A stretch of DNA of 64,000 nucleotides from Gp1-AA122 sp036378535 (GCA_036378535.1 DASUWH010000072.1:186001-250000); one strand, 5' to 3'. Positions 50,725-60,438 are shown, counted from the first letter of the stretch. Numbers and translations are program-made. The notes: a model not told the origin generated them from the letters alone.

Positions 50725-52485
50725 ATGACCTTCCAAGCGCTGCTCTTCTGCCAGGACGAGAAAACCACTCGTGTCACGACTCAACTCCTGAACGAATTGG
50801 AGTTCAGTGTGGAGACCTCGACCGAGCCGTTCGCGGCAGTTAAGAAGTTGATGGCGCAGCACTTCGACGCGGTCGTGGTGGATTGCGACAATGAGCAGAA
50901 CGCCGGCCTGTTGTTCAAAGGGGCGCGCAATTCTCAGCTGAATCAATCCTCACTGGCCGTTGCGGTTGTGGAAGGGCAAGCAGGAGTAGCCAACGCGTTT
51001 CGCCTCGGCGCCAATCTGGTATTAACCAAGCCAATCAATATGGAACAGGCGAAAGGCACGTTGCGCGTGGCGCGCGGCCTGCTGAAAAAAGGAGGCGAGA
51101 GCGCCAAGGCGGCCACACCCGCGGCGCCAGCAGCACCTCCCGCGCCGGCACCAGCTCCGGTAAAGCCAGCAATCGCAAGTTCAGCGCCTCGGCCGTCGGC
51201 CCCGGTGGAAGCGGTCGCCAAACCTATGCCGCAGGCGCCCGTGACCAAGCCGATCGTTGCCGCCACTGAATTCGCCAAGTCAACCACAGAGCCGGCGAAC
51301 GTGCTGGATGTTGATGGCGAATCCGGCCATGCTGCTGAAGAAATATTGCTCGACGTTCTCGAAGACCACTCGGCGCCGGCGACCCCTGTCAAAGCAGAAC
51401 CAAAGCCGGCCAGCATGGTGGCGCCGAGCATCGCACCCAAGCCGGCGAAAGAGGTCCAGCGGCCAGTTACGGTTCCCGTACTTACCTCAGGTGGGGCGGC
51501 CAGCGCTCCCGCTCCAGCGAAGGAACTCAGCAATCCTGCATTTGAAAAGTTCGGCACCCCTGCCAGCCCCAAACGTATTGAGTCGCCCGCTCCAGCGCCA
51601 GCGTCGAGCACTGTGGCGACACCGGAAGCGCCCGGGTTGTTCTCGCAGCGGCAGTCTGTACCGAGCTTTGCGGGTCTGGATGACGGAGAGACTGAGAAAT
51701 CGGGCGGAGCGGGCAAGTTCGCCATCATTGGAGTTGCGGTAGTGACGCTCGCCGTAGCTGGCTATTTTGGATATACGAAGTTCGCAAAGCCGGCGCCCGC
51801 ACCGGTGCCGCAGGTACAGCAAGAGCCGGCAGCCAGCACGGAACCTCCGGTGGTGCCGTCAAGTGCTCCGTCGCCATCGATGACGACGCCAGCCGCGCCG
51901 CAGAAACCGACCCCCACCGTGGCGCAGCATTCAAGCGCGAGCGCAGCCACCTCCTCCCCGCACATGGCTGAGACCGCAAAGGTCAGTGAGCCGGAACCGG
52001 AAGTGGTCGTTACGAAGATTGAGCCGGAGCCCCGGGTGGTGAAGGCGAATCCCTCCAAGCCAAGTGCCGCCAGGAATAAAGAGTCGGACGCAGAAGCGCC
52101 GTCGCTCGTAGGCAGCGCTGCACCTGGGGATCAGACTGCAATCTCAAACATCGTGAGCTCAGCGCCGGTAAACGTCCCTAGCGCGGCTCCGCCCGCGGAA
52201 ATGCTGAAAGTTTCCCAAGGCGTCACCCAGGGCCTGTTGACGAAACGCGTGCAACCCGTCTATCCGCATACGGCGATGCAGATGCGCATTGCCGGCGCGG
52301 TGCAACTCCAGGCGGTTATCAACAAAGAGGGCGGTATCTCCAGCGTGAAGGTACTCAGCGGCGATCCCATCCTGGCGCACGCCGCCGTGGACGCAGTCAA
52401 ACAGTGGAAGTACAAGCCCTACATGCTCAATGACGAAGCGGTCGAAATCCAGACCCAGATCACCGTCAACTTCAAGCTGCCGTAA
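50725..52485 (+). CDS. Receiver domain-TonB fusion protein
   Basis: A 586-residue single-pass membrane protein. Residues 1-115 form a response-regulator receiver-like domain: Asp11-Glu12, the phospho-acceptor Asp53 (AVVVDCDN) and Lys102 (LTKPIN) are in place. A Pro/Ala-rich linker follows (about 120-325), then one membrane helix (about 331-350, FAIIGVAVVTLAVAGYFGY). The Pro/Ser-rich periplasmic part leads to a TonB C-terminal domain (about 503-586, RVQPVYPHTAMQMRIAGAVQ). TonB normally has only a short cytoplasmic tail. Here a phosphorylation signal could reach the outer-membrane energy coupler (inference). No ExbB/ExbD or TonB receptor is adjacent. Confidence 0.82.
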   Translation: MTFQALLFCQDEKTTRVTTQLLNELEFSVETSTEPFAAVKKLMAQHFDAVVVDCDNEQNAGLLFKGARNSQLNQSSLAVAVVEGQAGVANAFRLGANLVLTKPINMEQAKGTLRVARGLLKKGGESAKAATPAAPAAPPAPAPAPVKPAIASSAPRPSAPVEAVAKPMPQAPVTKPIVAATEFAKSTTEPANVLDVDGESGHAAEEILLDVLEDHSAPATPVKAEPKPASMVAPSIAPKPAKEVQRPVTVPVLTSGGAASAPAPAKELSNPAFEKFGTPASPKRIESPAPAPASSTVATPEAPGLFSQRQSVPSFAGLDDGETEKSGGAGKFAIIGVAVVTLAVAGYFGYTKFAKPAPAPVPQVQQEPAASTEPPVVPSSAPSPSMTTPAAPQKPTPTVAQHSSASAATSSPHMAETAKVSEPEPEVVVTKIEPEPRVVKANPSKPSAARNKESDAEAPSLVGSAAPGDQTAISNIVSSAPVNVPSAAPPAEMLKVSQGVTQGLLTKRVQPVYPHTAMQMRIAGAVQLQAVINKEGGISSVKVLSGDPILAHAAVDAVKQWKYKPYMLNDEAVEIQTQITVNFKLP

Positions 52486-52560
52486 ATCCCATTCGTAAGA
52501 ATTCCAATCCCTGAGCAGTTCCAGGTGGGGCTTCGCTGTGTCGTTCGCACCCCAGGTTAC

Positions 52561-52989
52561 TCATCTCAACCCGCGTGACTTCGGGGACGCGTCGTTGCGC
52601 AGAGCGTCGTGGAGTCGAAGAAGGTCTTCGCTGAGCAACTGCACGATTTGCATGCAGGCGCGCGGGGTTATGCGCAGCAGTTCCAGGAGCGTCTCGCGCT
52701 TGATGAAACGGATTTGAGTGGGGGTCGCAGTTTCGGCTGTAAGTTTATGGCAATTGCCGCACATGGCGTCGGCCAGCGCCAGAATCGTGCCCGGGCCGGA
52801 GCTTTCCAGGGCGTGTTTCTTGCGGCTCCCGCCCAGTTGAAGGTTGACCTCTCCGGTTTGTACGAGGTATATGCCCTCGACGACTGCGCCTGCGCGGTAC
52901 AGGATTGCGCCCCTCTCGTACTGGCGGGTCTCACCGGCTGCGTTCAGGCGCTGCCAAAGATCCTCGGGGGCTTGATCAGGATTAATCAA
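52561..52989 (-). CDS. Cyclic nucleotide-binding domain protein without HTH
   Basis: A 142-residue protein made of one cNMP-binding jelly roll (about 15-125: RGAILYRAGAVVEGIYLVQT, then GEVNL and SSGPGTILALADAMCG). The ligand Arg-Ala motif of CRP is not obvious, so binding of cAMP is uncertain. There is no DNA-binding helix-turn-helix, unlike CRP/FNR regulators, so it probably acts by protein contacts. Start is TTG with GGAGTGAGG upstream. Confidence 0.75.
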   Translation of the reverse strand: MINPDQAPEDLWQRLNAAGETRQYERGAILYRAGAVVEGIYLVQTGEVNLQLGGSRKKHALESSGPGTILALADAMCGNCHKLTAETATPTQIRFIKRETLLELLRITPRACMQIVQLLSEDLLRLHDALRNDASPKSRGLR

Positions 52990-53125
52990 GGCCTCACTCC
53001 GTGGGTATCTTCAATAGCGCAGTTGTGGGCAGCGGTTCTGTGATGCTCATCACGATTCGGAGTGATGGAGTGGACGCCGGGGCATGTCGGCCGTGATCTC
53101 TTCCGCCGCGATCTGCAAGCGGAAT

Positions 53126-55474
53126 CTATTCGGGCTGGAGGTTTTCGTTCAGCTCGATCTTGGAGCCTTCCTCGACCGTGACGACGCGGTGGATGGTTTT
53201 GTAGCCGGGCATGGTGATGTCGATCATGTAGCTGCCCGGGTTGAGCAGGAAATCGACGGGCGTAAGTTTGTCGACCATGCGGCGATTGGCGGTCACCTGC
53301 GCGCCCTTGGGTTGCGTCTTGACGGTTATCTTGCTCATGCCGGCCGCGCCTTTCTTGCCGAAGAGCTTGTTGAACTTTCCCACTACCTTGATATCGTCGG
53401 TCACGCCCATCTCTCGCAGCACTGGGGCGTAGTTGAATGTCTGCCCGGGAGCTAAGGCGGCGGTAGTAGTTTCGTCGAGGTAACCTTCTTTGCGCACCAG
53501 GATGGTGTGCGTGCCGCGCTCGGTCACGACGATGTGAGCGGGAGTGTGTCCGGCGGTTTTGCCGTCGATATAAACCGCGGCGCCGGCGGGCTGGCTGGAC
53601 ACGGCGACCGTGGCTCCCAGTTGAGCAAGATGCATCATGATGACGGATTTAGCCCCCGAACCAACATCGATCGAGCGCGACTCGGAACTGAATCCGGATT
53701 TCGCGAGCGAGATCGAATGCTGGCCGGGTTTCAAGCCGATGACGGTATAAGGAGTAAGCCAGGATGGGTCAGTGCGGCCGTCTACTTGTACCTGCGCCCC
53801 TTCGGGAACGGAGTTCACGGTAAGCTGGCCGGGGATGATCGCCGGCTGCACGGGTACTCTGCTTTTCGATCTTTTCTTTTGCGCCTGCGGGAACTGCGGA
53901 GTGACGGTGACCTCCGGTTCGGAGGCTACTGATGGCTCTGGTACCGGGGCAATGCTCGTGTCAGGCTGAGCGGGAGCGGGCGCGGGCGCCTCTTCCGTGG
54001 TGGCTTCTACATCCGGCGGCGGGGCCGAATCGGCATTCTGGTGATGTATGTACATCCACATGCCGATGACGATGATCAGGATGCATGCGGCTCCGGCGGC
54101 TACCGCGGAACCGATCAGTTGCGCCGGAACTTTTTTGATTTCCGTGAGCGCCTTTTTCGCATTTTCACGGGTAATGATCTTTGGCGCCTCTGGCTTCGCT
54201 CCCCGGACGGTGCGCGGGCGGAGGGCGAAACTTTGCGGCTCGGGCGCTGCTTCTTCTACTTCTACGGGTGGCGGCTCGGGCGCAACATAGGCCTCCTTGA
54301 GCGGCGGCATTTCTTCGAGGTCGGAGAAACTCGCCGCTTTTTTCGCGCCGGCGGCAGCGGTCTCCGCCATCATCGGATCGACCGAATACTTTGGCTTTTC
54401 GGCCGGCGGTGTCGCCGTGGCCGCTGACATCCTGGGGTTCGGAACAGAAGAGCTCGCGGGCGTGGTAACAGATGCGGAAGCTCTTGCGACTCCCCCGGCT
54501 GCCGCCGCCGCGGCCGCTCGCTTTGCAGGGGGCTCTGCGCCTGCTGAATTCAGAGCCGCAGGGGCATTCGTCTGTGGTGCAGATCTTTCGCCAGGGGACG
54601 CAGTAAGTTTTTGCGGCGTTCCCAGACCACCAGGCGCCGCACTGGACTGGGCTGCCTTTGTGCCCGGCTCTTTTGCGCGATCCAAGTCGAGCATGAGCTC
54701 GTGACCGTGCTGGTAGCGCTCTTCCGGGGACTTGGAGAGCGCCTGCATGATGACGCGGCTTACGCTGAGGTTAATGCGCGGATTCATGCTCGCCGGTGGT
54801 TCCGGAGTCTCTTCGATAATCTTCTGCCGCACCGTCTGCACGTCTGCGCCGGCGAAGGGCTTGCGGTCGGTCACCATTTCATACAGGATGGCGCCCCAGC
54901 TGAAGAGATTGGAGCGGATGTCCATCTGCTCGCCCTTGACCTGTTCGGGTGACATGTAATGGAAGAGCGGCGGCACCGCGCCTTTTTTGGGGATGGCGCT
55001 GACCATCGTGGACAGGCCGTAGCCCAGAATTTTTACTGTGCCATCCCACTGCATCATGATCTTGTCGGGCTCCAGACCGCGATGCAGCACGCCGCGAGTG
55101 TCGGCATGATCCAGTGCGTTGCACACCTGGCGTCCGATATCGAGCAGATCCCAGATGGAGAAGCCCTCCTGGCGGGAAATCATGGCGCCCAGGCTGTTGC
55201 CTTCGACATATTCCATGGCGGCACAGATTTGGCCGTCGATTTCACCGGCACCATAGAGCAGGGCAATGTTCTGGCTGTTGAGAAGCTTCGTGCCTTCCGC
55301 CTCCCGCAGAACGATCTGAACCAGGAGTTTGGCCAGATCGGGAGGCAGATCGATGCGAATAGTTTTAAGGATAACCGTGCGCGCCGCGCTGGGGTCATTG
55401 GCCTTGTAAACGGCCCCGTTCGCCGACCGGGACAACTCGCTCAGAATCTCGAAACGGCCAATCTTGTTGGACAT
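53126..55474 (-). CDS. Pseudokinase with three PEGA domains
   Basis: A 782-residue single-pass protein from the ATG at 55474. The Ser/Thr kinase-like domain (about 5-270) keeps the fold and the VILK lysine (37), but the catalytic loop reads HRGLEPDK (131-138) instead of HRDLKPxN, and the DFG motif is GYG (151-153). Catalytic Asp, Lys, Asn and metal Asp are all missing, so phosphotransfer is unlikely. A Pro/Ala/Thr-rich linker, one membrane helix (AAGAACILIIVIGMWMYI, near 470-490) and three periplasmic PEGA repeats follow (GQLTVNSVPEGAQVQVDG, ATVAVSSQPAGAAVYIDG, SKITVKTQPKGAQVTANR). PEGA domains bind surface ligands. A signalling scaffold is the likely role. Confidence 0.88.
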   Translation of the reverse strand: MSNKIGRFEILSELSRSANGAVYKANDPSAARTVILKTIRIDLPPDLAKLLVQIVLREAEGTKLLNSQNIALLYGAGEIDGQICAAMEYVEGNSLGAMISRQEGFSIWDLLDIGRQVCNALDHADTRGVLHRGLEPDKIMMQWDGTVKILGYGLSTMVSAIPKKGAVPPLFHYMSPEQVKGEQMDIRSNLFSWGAILYEMVTDRKPFAGADVQTVRQKIIEETPEPPASMNPRINLSVSRVIMQALSKSPEERYQHGHELMLDLDRAKEPGTKAAQSSAAPGGLGTPQKLTASPGERSAPQTNAPAALNSAGAEPPAKRAAAAAAAGGVARASASVTTPASSSVPNPRMSAATATPPAEKPKYSVDPMMAETAAAGAKKAASFSDLEEMPPLKEAYVAPEPPPVEVEEAAPEPQSFALRPRTVRGAKPEAPKIITRENAKKALTEIKKVPAQLIGSAVAAGAACILIIVIGMWMYIHHQNADSAPPPDVEATTEEAPAPAPAQPDTSIAPVPEPSVASEPEVTVTPQFPQAQKKRSKSRVPVQPAIIPGQLTVNSVPEGAQVQVDGRTDPSWLTPYTVIGLKPGQHSISLAKSGFSSESRSIDVGSGAKSVIMMHLAQLGATVAVSSQPAGAAVYIDGKTAGHTPAHIVVTERGTHTILVRKEGYLDETTTAALAPGQTFNYAPVLREMGVTDDIKVVGKFNKLFGKKGAAGMSKITVKTQPKGAQVTANRRMVDKLTPVDFLLNPGSYMIDITMPGYKTIHRVVTVEEGSKIELNENLQPE

Positions 55475-55647
55475 GTTAGGTTGCACCGCTTGCGACGGTG
55501 ATAGCCGCCGCTGCACAACTCAACGCCGAAGTCAGAGGCGATATGGAAAAGGATAACCTGATCCCGTAACAGAAGGGGAGTTACCGAAGTACTCAAAGAT
55601 CTAGAGCGGATCTGCCTCATATTAGGAACCTTTTTGCTATCAGGCGG

Positions 55648-56205
55648 CTAACTAACGGAAGCCGTACTTAGAAGGTGGCTGTGTATGAGGCGGCGGACCT
55701 TTGCGCCTTCGCGAGTTCGGCGGACCGCATCCATGACCGAGAGATGGACTTCCCCTCCGCCATCTCGAAAGCCTACCCAGTAAGGGACGCACAACTCTCC
55801 AGTTTCTACGGCATCAATCTTAAGTTGTGCGAGCCGGAAAAATCCTTTACTGAAAAGAAGCCGGCGGATTTTGTCCTGCACGATGCTGAGCCCATCCGAT
55901 TTGCCGAGTTGAGACGCGAGGCTATTTCGCGTCTCCCGTTCAATTGTGCAGAGCGGAAATTCATCCAGGCAGTAAATGTCCAGTGCCCCTGTCACCGCAT
56001 CCAGAGCCAGGATGCGTCTTGTGCACGTCCCGCGGTTCTCGATGGTTACGTTAAAAACGCGAAACGGGATGTAGAAATCGGCGACGTAACGCAACGGACC
56101 GAATGTCAGGCGCTGCAGGTAGCCGGCTGCCCGAGCGCTGGAGAAAATTTGGACCGCGGCATCCTGTGTCACGTTGGGTTGCAGGCTGCGAATGCGTTGT
56201 TTCAT
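55648..56205 (-). CDS. Hypothetical protein coupled to the symporter gene
   Basis: A 185-residue soluble protein of no recognised family. It has mixed alpha/beta character, no membrane helix, no signal, and two central strands (YVADFYIPFRVFNVTIEN, RRILALDAVTGALDIYCLDE). ATG at 56205 overlaps the TGA of the symporter gene (ATGA), so translation is probably coupled; an ATG 5 codons earlier is possible. It may be a cytoplasmic partner of the symporter (inference). Confidence 0.6.
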   Translation of the reverse strand: MKQRIRSLQPNVTQDAAVQIFSSARAAGYLQRLTFGPLRYVADFYIPFRVFNVTIENRGTCTRRILALDAVTGALDIYCLDEFPLCTIERETRNSLASQLGKSDGLSIVQDKIRRLLFSKGFFRLAQLKIDAVETGELCVPYWVGFRDGGGEVHLSVMDAVRRTREGAKVRRLIHSHLLSTASVS

Positions 56206-57899
56206 CGGAAGTAGATCCATAAGCCGGTCACGGTGGCGAGCAGAGCCAGACTAAAAAGGATGTTGAGCCTATGCTCTGTAGTGGTTTCGGATGCAGGTTT
56301 GTAACGGGCGTTCACAGGCGTTAGATCAAGCTTCTGGCTGACGGTGGCGAACGTCAGTCCTGCCAATTTATTTCGATCGGGTGCGCGCGTTGCCAGGCTG
56401 ACCGTGATCAGAACCAGCGAGCACACGACAAACATCAGGATGGCGTAGTGAAGGAAGTTCATCTTTACCAGCCAGTTCAGGAAGGTGTTGCCGAAATATG
56501 CGCCTTCGTGAGAGGCATCTACGAGTTCACAGATAAAGCGCAACGCACCCAGCACGAAACCCGACAGAAGCGAGGTAATCGCCCCGGCGCCATTCAGGCG
56601 CGGCCACAAAATGCCAAGAATGAAACATACGGCGATCGGAGGGCTGATGTATGCCTGTACGCTCTGCAAATAAATGTAGAGTTGGCCACTGATCAGGTGA
56701 ATGAAGGGCACCCAGGCCAGACCGAGCAGAACCATGACTCCGGTTGCCACCCTTCCGAACAAGACTAGCCGGGCCTCACTCGCGTTCGGCCGGAGCTTTT
56801 TGTAGAAATCCAAAGTGACCAGCGTGGAAGCGGAGTTGAACACGGATGCCATTCCACCCATCAAGGCCGCCAGGAGCGCGGCAATCATCAGCCCGATCAA
56901 GCCGACGGGTAGAAGATTGATGATAAGGCTCGGAAAGGCGATGTCGCCGTTCATGACGCGATGGTTAGGGCCGAACTGAAATAGATCGGGAAAGAGCGCA
57001 ACTGCAATCAGGCCGGGTAGCACCAGCACAAAAACGGGAAGAATCTTGAGATATCCGGCGAAGATAGTGCCCGCTTTGGCGTGGCCTTCGTCCCTGGCCG
57101 AAAGCACACGCTGCACAATGACTTGGTCGGTGCACCAGTACCAGATACCCAGAATCGGCGCCCCGAAGAAAATGCCGGTCCAGGGAAACTCAGGATCGCT
57201 GACCGGCTTGATCATATGGAAGTAGTCGGCCGGAAGTGCGGCGCGCAGGCCGGTGAATCCGCCAATGCGGTGCAATCCAATGAAGGTGAGTGCGATCGCG
57301 CCAGTAAGCAGGACTAGCGTCTGGACGACTTCCGTATAGATCACGGCCGACAGTCCGCCCGCGATGGTGTAAATGCCGGTCACAATCACCAGCACCAGGG
57401 CAGCTTTCAGCGGACTCCAACCCACAACTCGTTGCAGCACAATCGCGGCAGCCCACAGGTGGACCGAAATCTTGGTGAGGATATAAGCAATGATGGAGAT
57501 ACTGGCAAGGTAAACCGCGGAACTGCGGTTGAAGCGCCGCTCCAAAAATTCCGGCATGGTGAATACGTTGGAACGCAAATAGAAGGGCACAAAGACCCAG
57601 CCCAGCGTCAGCAGCATCAGGCAGGCCAACCATTCGAAGTGGCCGACGGCAAGGCCCGTGGTGGCCCCGGAGCCAGCCAATCCTATGAAGTGCTCGGTTG
57701 AGATGTTGGATACAAACAGAGAAGCGCCTATCGCAAACCATCCCACGTTGCGGCTGGCGAGAAAGTAGTCGGTCGAGGTGCGCTCTTTGCGCGCAAAATA
57801 AAAACCGATGCCAAAGATCACGGCAAAGTAAATGCCGATGATGATGAGATCCACTGGGCTCAGAGCCTTATGGGTAAGGTGCACCGCCGCTGTGGGCAT
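56202..57899 (-). CDS. Sodium:solute symporter (SSS family)
   Basis: A 565-residue membrane protein of the SGLT/SSS family, with about 14 helices. The N-terminus (DLIIIGIYFAVIFGIGFYFA, then RTSTDYFLASRN) and the helix with SNISTEHFIGLAGSG are family signatures; GIWYWCTDQVIVQRVLSARD is typical of the SGLT branch, suggesting a sugar or similar solute. ATG start; the next gene overlaps its stop by ATGA. It is divergent from the ABC operon. Confidence 0.92.
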   Translation of the reverse strand: MPTAAVHLTHKALSPVDLIIIGIYFAVIFGIGFYFARKERTSTDYFLASRNVGWFAIGASLFVSNISTEHFIGLAGSGATTGLAVGHFEWLACLMLLTLGWVFVPFYLRSNVFTMPEFLERRFNRSSAVYLASISIIAYILTKISVHLWAAAIVLQRVVGWSPLKAALVLVIVTGIYTIAGGLSAVIYTEVVQTLVLLTGAIALTFIGLHRIGGFTGLRAALPADYFHMIKPVSDPEFPWTGIFFGAPILGIWYWCTDQVIVQRVLSARDEGHAKAGTIFAGYLKILPVFVLVLPGLIAVALFPDLFQFGPNHRVMNGDIAFPSLIINLLPVGLIGLMIAALLAALMGGMASVFNSASTLVTLDFYKKLRPNASEARLVLFGRVATGVMVLLGLAWVPFIHLISGQLYIYLQSVQAYISPPIAVCFILGILWPRLNGAGAITSLLSGFVLGALRFICELVDASHEGAYFGNTFLNWLVKMNFLHYAILMFVVCSLVLITVSLATRAPDRNKLAGLTFATVSQKLDLTPVNARYKPASETTTEHRLNILFSLALLATVTGLWIYFR

Positions 57900-58045
57900 T
57901 CGCCTCCCTGTGCTGCTTTAGATCCGCCCGGCGCTCGAAACTGTACCGTAAGTCCCGAACTTGAGAAAAGAGGAAGTTCACACACGTCTAACATTTGTCC
58001 TCTAAATTTGCGGGCAGGCCCACTGGAATCGATAGGTAACCGGAG

Positions 58046-58074
58046 TTGTTGGTTTTGAGCGCATCGTCTATTCT
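58046..58074 (+). promoter_or_regulatory. Candidate promoter of the ABC export operon
   Basis: TTGTTG (58046-58051) and TATTCT (58069-58074) are separated by exactly 17 bp. They lie about 50 nt before the ATG of the first permease (58127). Confidence 0.5.
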
Positions 58075-58126
58075 GGTTGCTACCTGCTGGTGTTCGACAG
58101 AATTCCTCTGTATTCCGGACCCTGCG

Positions 58127-59278
58127 ATGACCCTGACCCGCTTTGTAACCAAGAATGCGTTTCGCAATAAGCGGCGCAGTTCTCTGACTGTTCTCAGCAT
58201 TGCGTTCTCTCTTTTGCTGCTCACGCTGATGATGACCATCTGGCGGAGCTTCTACATGGACGAGGAGAGCGCTCAATCTGCGCAGCGGCTGGTTATGCGA
58301 CATCGCGTTTCGCTCACCTTCGCACTGCCGATGTTCTACCGGCAAAAAATACAGACTGTGCCCGGCGTGACCGGAGTGGTGCCCGTGAGCTGGTTTGGCG
58401 GCCTCTACAAGGATGACAAGCCGGAGAACTTCTTTGCGCAGTTCGGCACCGATCCAGAGGTGTTCTTCAAGATCTATCCTGAGTTCCAGATGCCTGCTGA
58501 TCAGATTGCTGCGTGGCAGCGTGATCGGGCAGGGGTGGTCGTGGACGATCAACTCGCGAAGAAATATAAGTTGAAGGTCGGCGACCGGATCACCTTGAAA
58601 GGAACCATTTACCCGGTCAACCTCGATCTGACCATTCGCGGCATTTACGCCGCACCACAACCTACGCAATCCGTTTATTTCCATTGGAAATACGTGGAAG
58701 AGGCGGTGAACTGGGCCAAAGACACGGCCGGGACCTTCGGCATCATGGCCGCGTCGCCGCAGGATGTAGGTCGAATCGCGAGCCAACTCGATGACATGTT
58801 CCGCAACTCGCCGCAGCCTACCAAGACCGAGAGCGAGAAAGCGTTCCAGCTGAGTTTCGTGGCCATGCTGGGAAACGTTAAGGCCTTTATCCTCAGCATC
58901 TGCATGGCAGTGGTGTTTGCCATTCTGCTGGTTTCAGCCAACACTATGGCGATGTCGATTCGCGAGCGCACGCGTGAGGTGGCCGTCCTTAAGACTTTGG
59001 GTTTCACCCGGCAAGTAATTCTTAGCCTGTTCGTTGGAGAAGCCGTAACGCTGGCCATGATTGGAGGGTTGATCGGCGCCGCCTTTGCCACACTGGTGAT
59101 CTACGGCATGGCTCATTCCTCATCGGGGGGACTTTTCCTGACAGGAATGAAGGTTACCTTCCCCACATTCCTGGTTGCTTTAATGGTTTCAGCGGTCGTG
59201 GGTCTGCTGAGCGCGGTAGTGCCCTCGTATCATGCCTCCCGCGAGAAGATTGTGGAAGGTCTGCGCTATATCGGTTAG
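58127..59278 (+). CDS. ABC transporter permease, FtsX/MacB type (1)
   Basis: A 383-residue permease of the FtsX/MacB family. It has one N-terminal helix (about 18-38), a periplasmic MacB-like core (about 45-235) and three C-terminal helices (about 260-380) including MSIRERTREVAVLKTLGFTR, the cytoplasmic coupling segment. It is highly similar to the next gene, sharing SPQPTKTESEKAFQL and VKAFILSIC exactly. It is the first gene of a tight operon (next gap 4 nt). Function in export is inferred from the family; the substrate is unknown. Confidence 0.88.
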   Translation: MTLTRFVTKNAFRNKRRSSLTVLSIAFSLLLLTLMMTIWRSFYMDEESAQSAQRLVMRHRVSLTFALPMFYRQKIQTVPGVTGVVPVSWFGGLYKDDKPENFFAQFGTDPEVFFKIYPEFQMPADQIAAWQRDRAGVVVDDQLAKKYKLKVGDRITLKGTIYPVNLDLTIRGIYAAPQPTQSVYFHWKYVEEAVNWAKDTAGTFGIMAASPQDVGRIASQLDDMFRNSPQPTKTESEKAFQLSFVAMLGNVKAFILSICMAVVFAILLVSANTMAMSIRERTREVAVLKTLGFTRQVILSLFVGEAVTLAMIGGLIGAAFATLVIYGMAHSSSGGLFLTGMKVTFPTFLVALMVSAVVGLLSAVVPSYHASREKIVEGLRYIG

Positions 59279-59282
59279 CTCT

Positions 59283-60434
59283 ATGACCCTGAGCGGTTTT
59301 GCCATAAAGAATGCCCTGCGCAACCGGCGCCGCAGTTTGCTTACGGTGGCGAGTGTCAGCTTCTCGCTGTTGCTGCTTACCTTGATGATCACCATCTGGC
59401 ACGCCTTCTATATCGATCAGGGAGCGCCAGAAACGGTACGCCGGCTTATCACCCGGCATCGCGTCTCGCTCACTTTCTTTCTTCCCAGCTACTATGCCGA
59501 AAAAATCCGGGCCATTCCCGGCGTAACCGCAGTCGTGCCCATGACGTGGTTCGGTGGGCGCTACAAGGACGACCGGCCGGAAAACTTCTTTGCGCAGTTT
59601 GCCACTGACCCTGATGAGTACCTCAAGGTCGCTTCCGACAAAGAGGTGCCCGCGGATCAGGCAGAAGCGTGGCGCCGAGACCAGGCCGGGGCCATGGTGG
59701 ATATCGAGTTGGCCAAGAAATACGGATGGAAGATCGGAGACCGCGTCACTCTGCAGGGAACTATATTCCCGATCAATCCGGAACTCACCATACGGGCGAT
59801 CTACGTCATGGACCCGCCTAACCGTTCTTTCTATTTCCATGACAAATACCTGGAAGAGGCGGCGCCGTTCATGAAGGGGCGCGCTGGTTTCTTTTTCACC
59901 CACGTCGCCAGCGCCGGGGACGTGGCCCGCGTCTCCAAAGCGGTTGACGATCTGTTCCACAACTCGCCCCAGCCCACCAAGACGGAGAGCGAGAAGGCGT
60001 TTCAACTGGGCTTTATCGCCATGATGGGGAACGTCAAGGCATTCATTCTGAGTATTTGCGGAGCGGTCGTGTTTGCCATCCTTCTGGTTTCAGCGAATAC
60101 CATGGCGATGTCAATCCGCGAGCGTACTCGCGAGGTCGCGATGCTCAAAACCTTAGGCTTTACCCGGAGGAGTGTATTCTCTTTATTCGTCGGAGAAGCG
60201 GTGGTCCTGTCGGTACTGGCGGGATTGTTGGGGATTCTGGCGGCAACCGGACTGGTGGGATTGCTGGCTCACTCTCCTGGCGGAATAGGCGTTGTGACAC
60301 ACATGACGGTTACGCTATCGACCATGCTGCTGGCCTTGATCATAGCGGCGGCAGTGGGCTTCGTGAGCGCTTCTTTGCCCGCCTACCATGCCTCGCGGCT
60401 GAATATCGTAGAAGGGCTGCGCTATATCGGATAA
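59283..60434 (+). CDS. ABC transporter permease, FtsX/MacB type (2)
   Basis: A 383-residue permease paralogous to the preceding gene along its whole length, so a tandem duplication is likely. Long identical stretches include AVVFAILLVSANTMAMSIRE. They differ most in the periplasmic region (about 105-215) and the last helix. The ATG at 59283 is preferred to upstream in-frame starts. It lies 4 nt after the first permease and 4 nt before the third. Confidence 0.88.
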   Translation: MTLSGFAIKNALRNRRRSLLTVASVSFSLLLLTLMITIWHAFYIDQGAPETVRRLITRHRVSLTFFLPSYYAEKIRAIPGVTAVVPMTWFGGRYKDDRPENFFAQFATDPDEYLKVASDKEVPADQAEAWRRDQAGAMVDIELAKKYGWKIGDRVTLQGTIFPINPELTIRAIYVMDPPNRSFYFHDKYLEEAAPFMKGRAGFFFTHVASAGDVARVSKAVDDLFHNSPQPTKTESEKAFQLGFIAMMGNVKAFILSICGAVVFAILLVSANTMAMSIRERTREVAMLKTLGFTRRSVFSLFVGEAVVLSVLAGLLGILAATGLVGLLAHSPGGIGVVTHMTVTLSTMLLALIIAAAVGFVSASLPAYHASRLNIVEGLRYIG

Positions 60435-60438
60435 AGCT

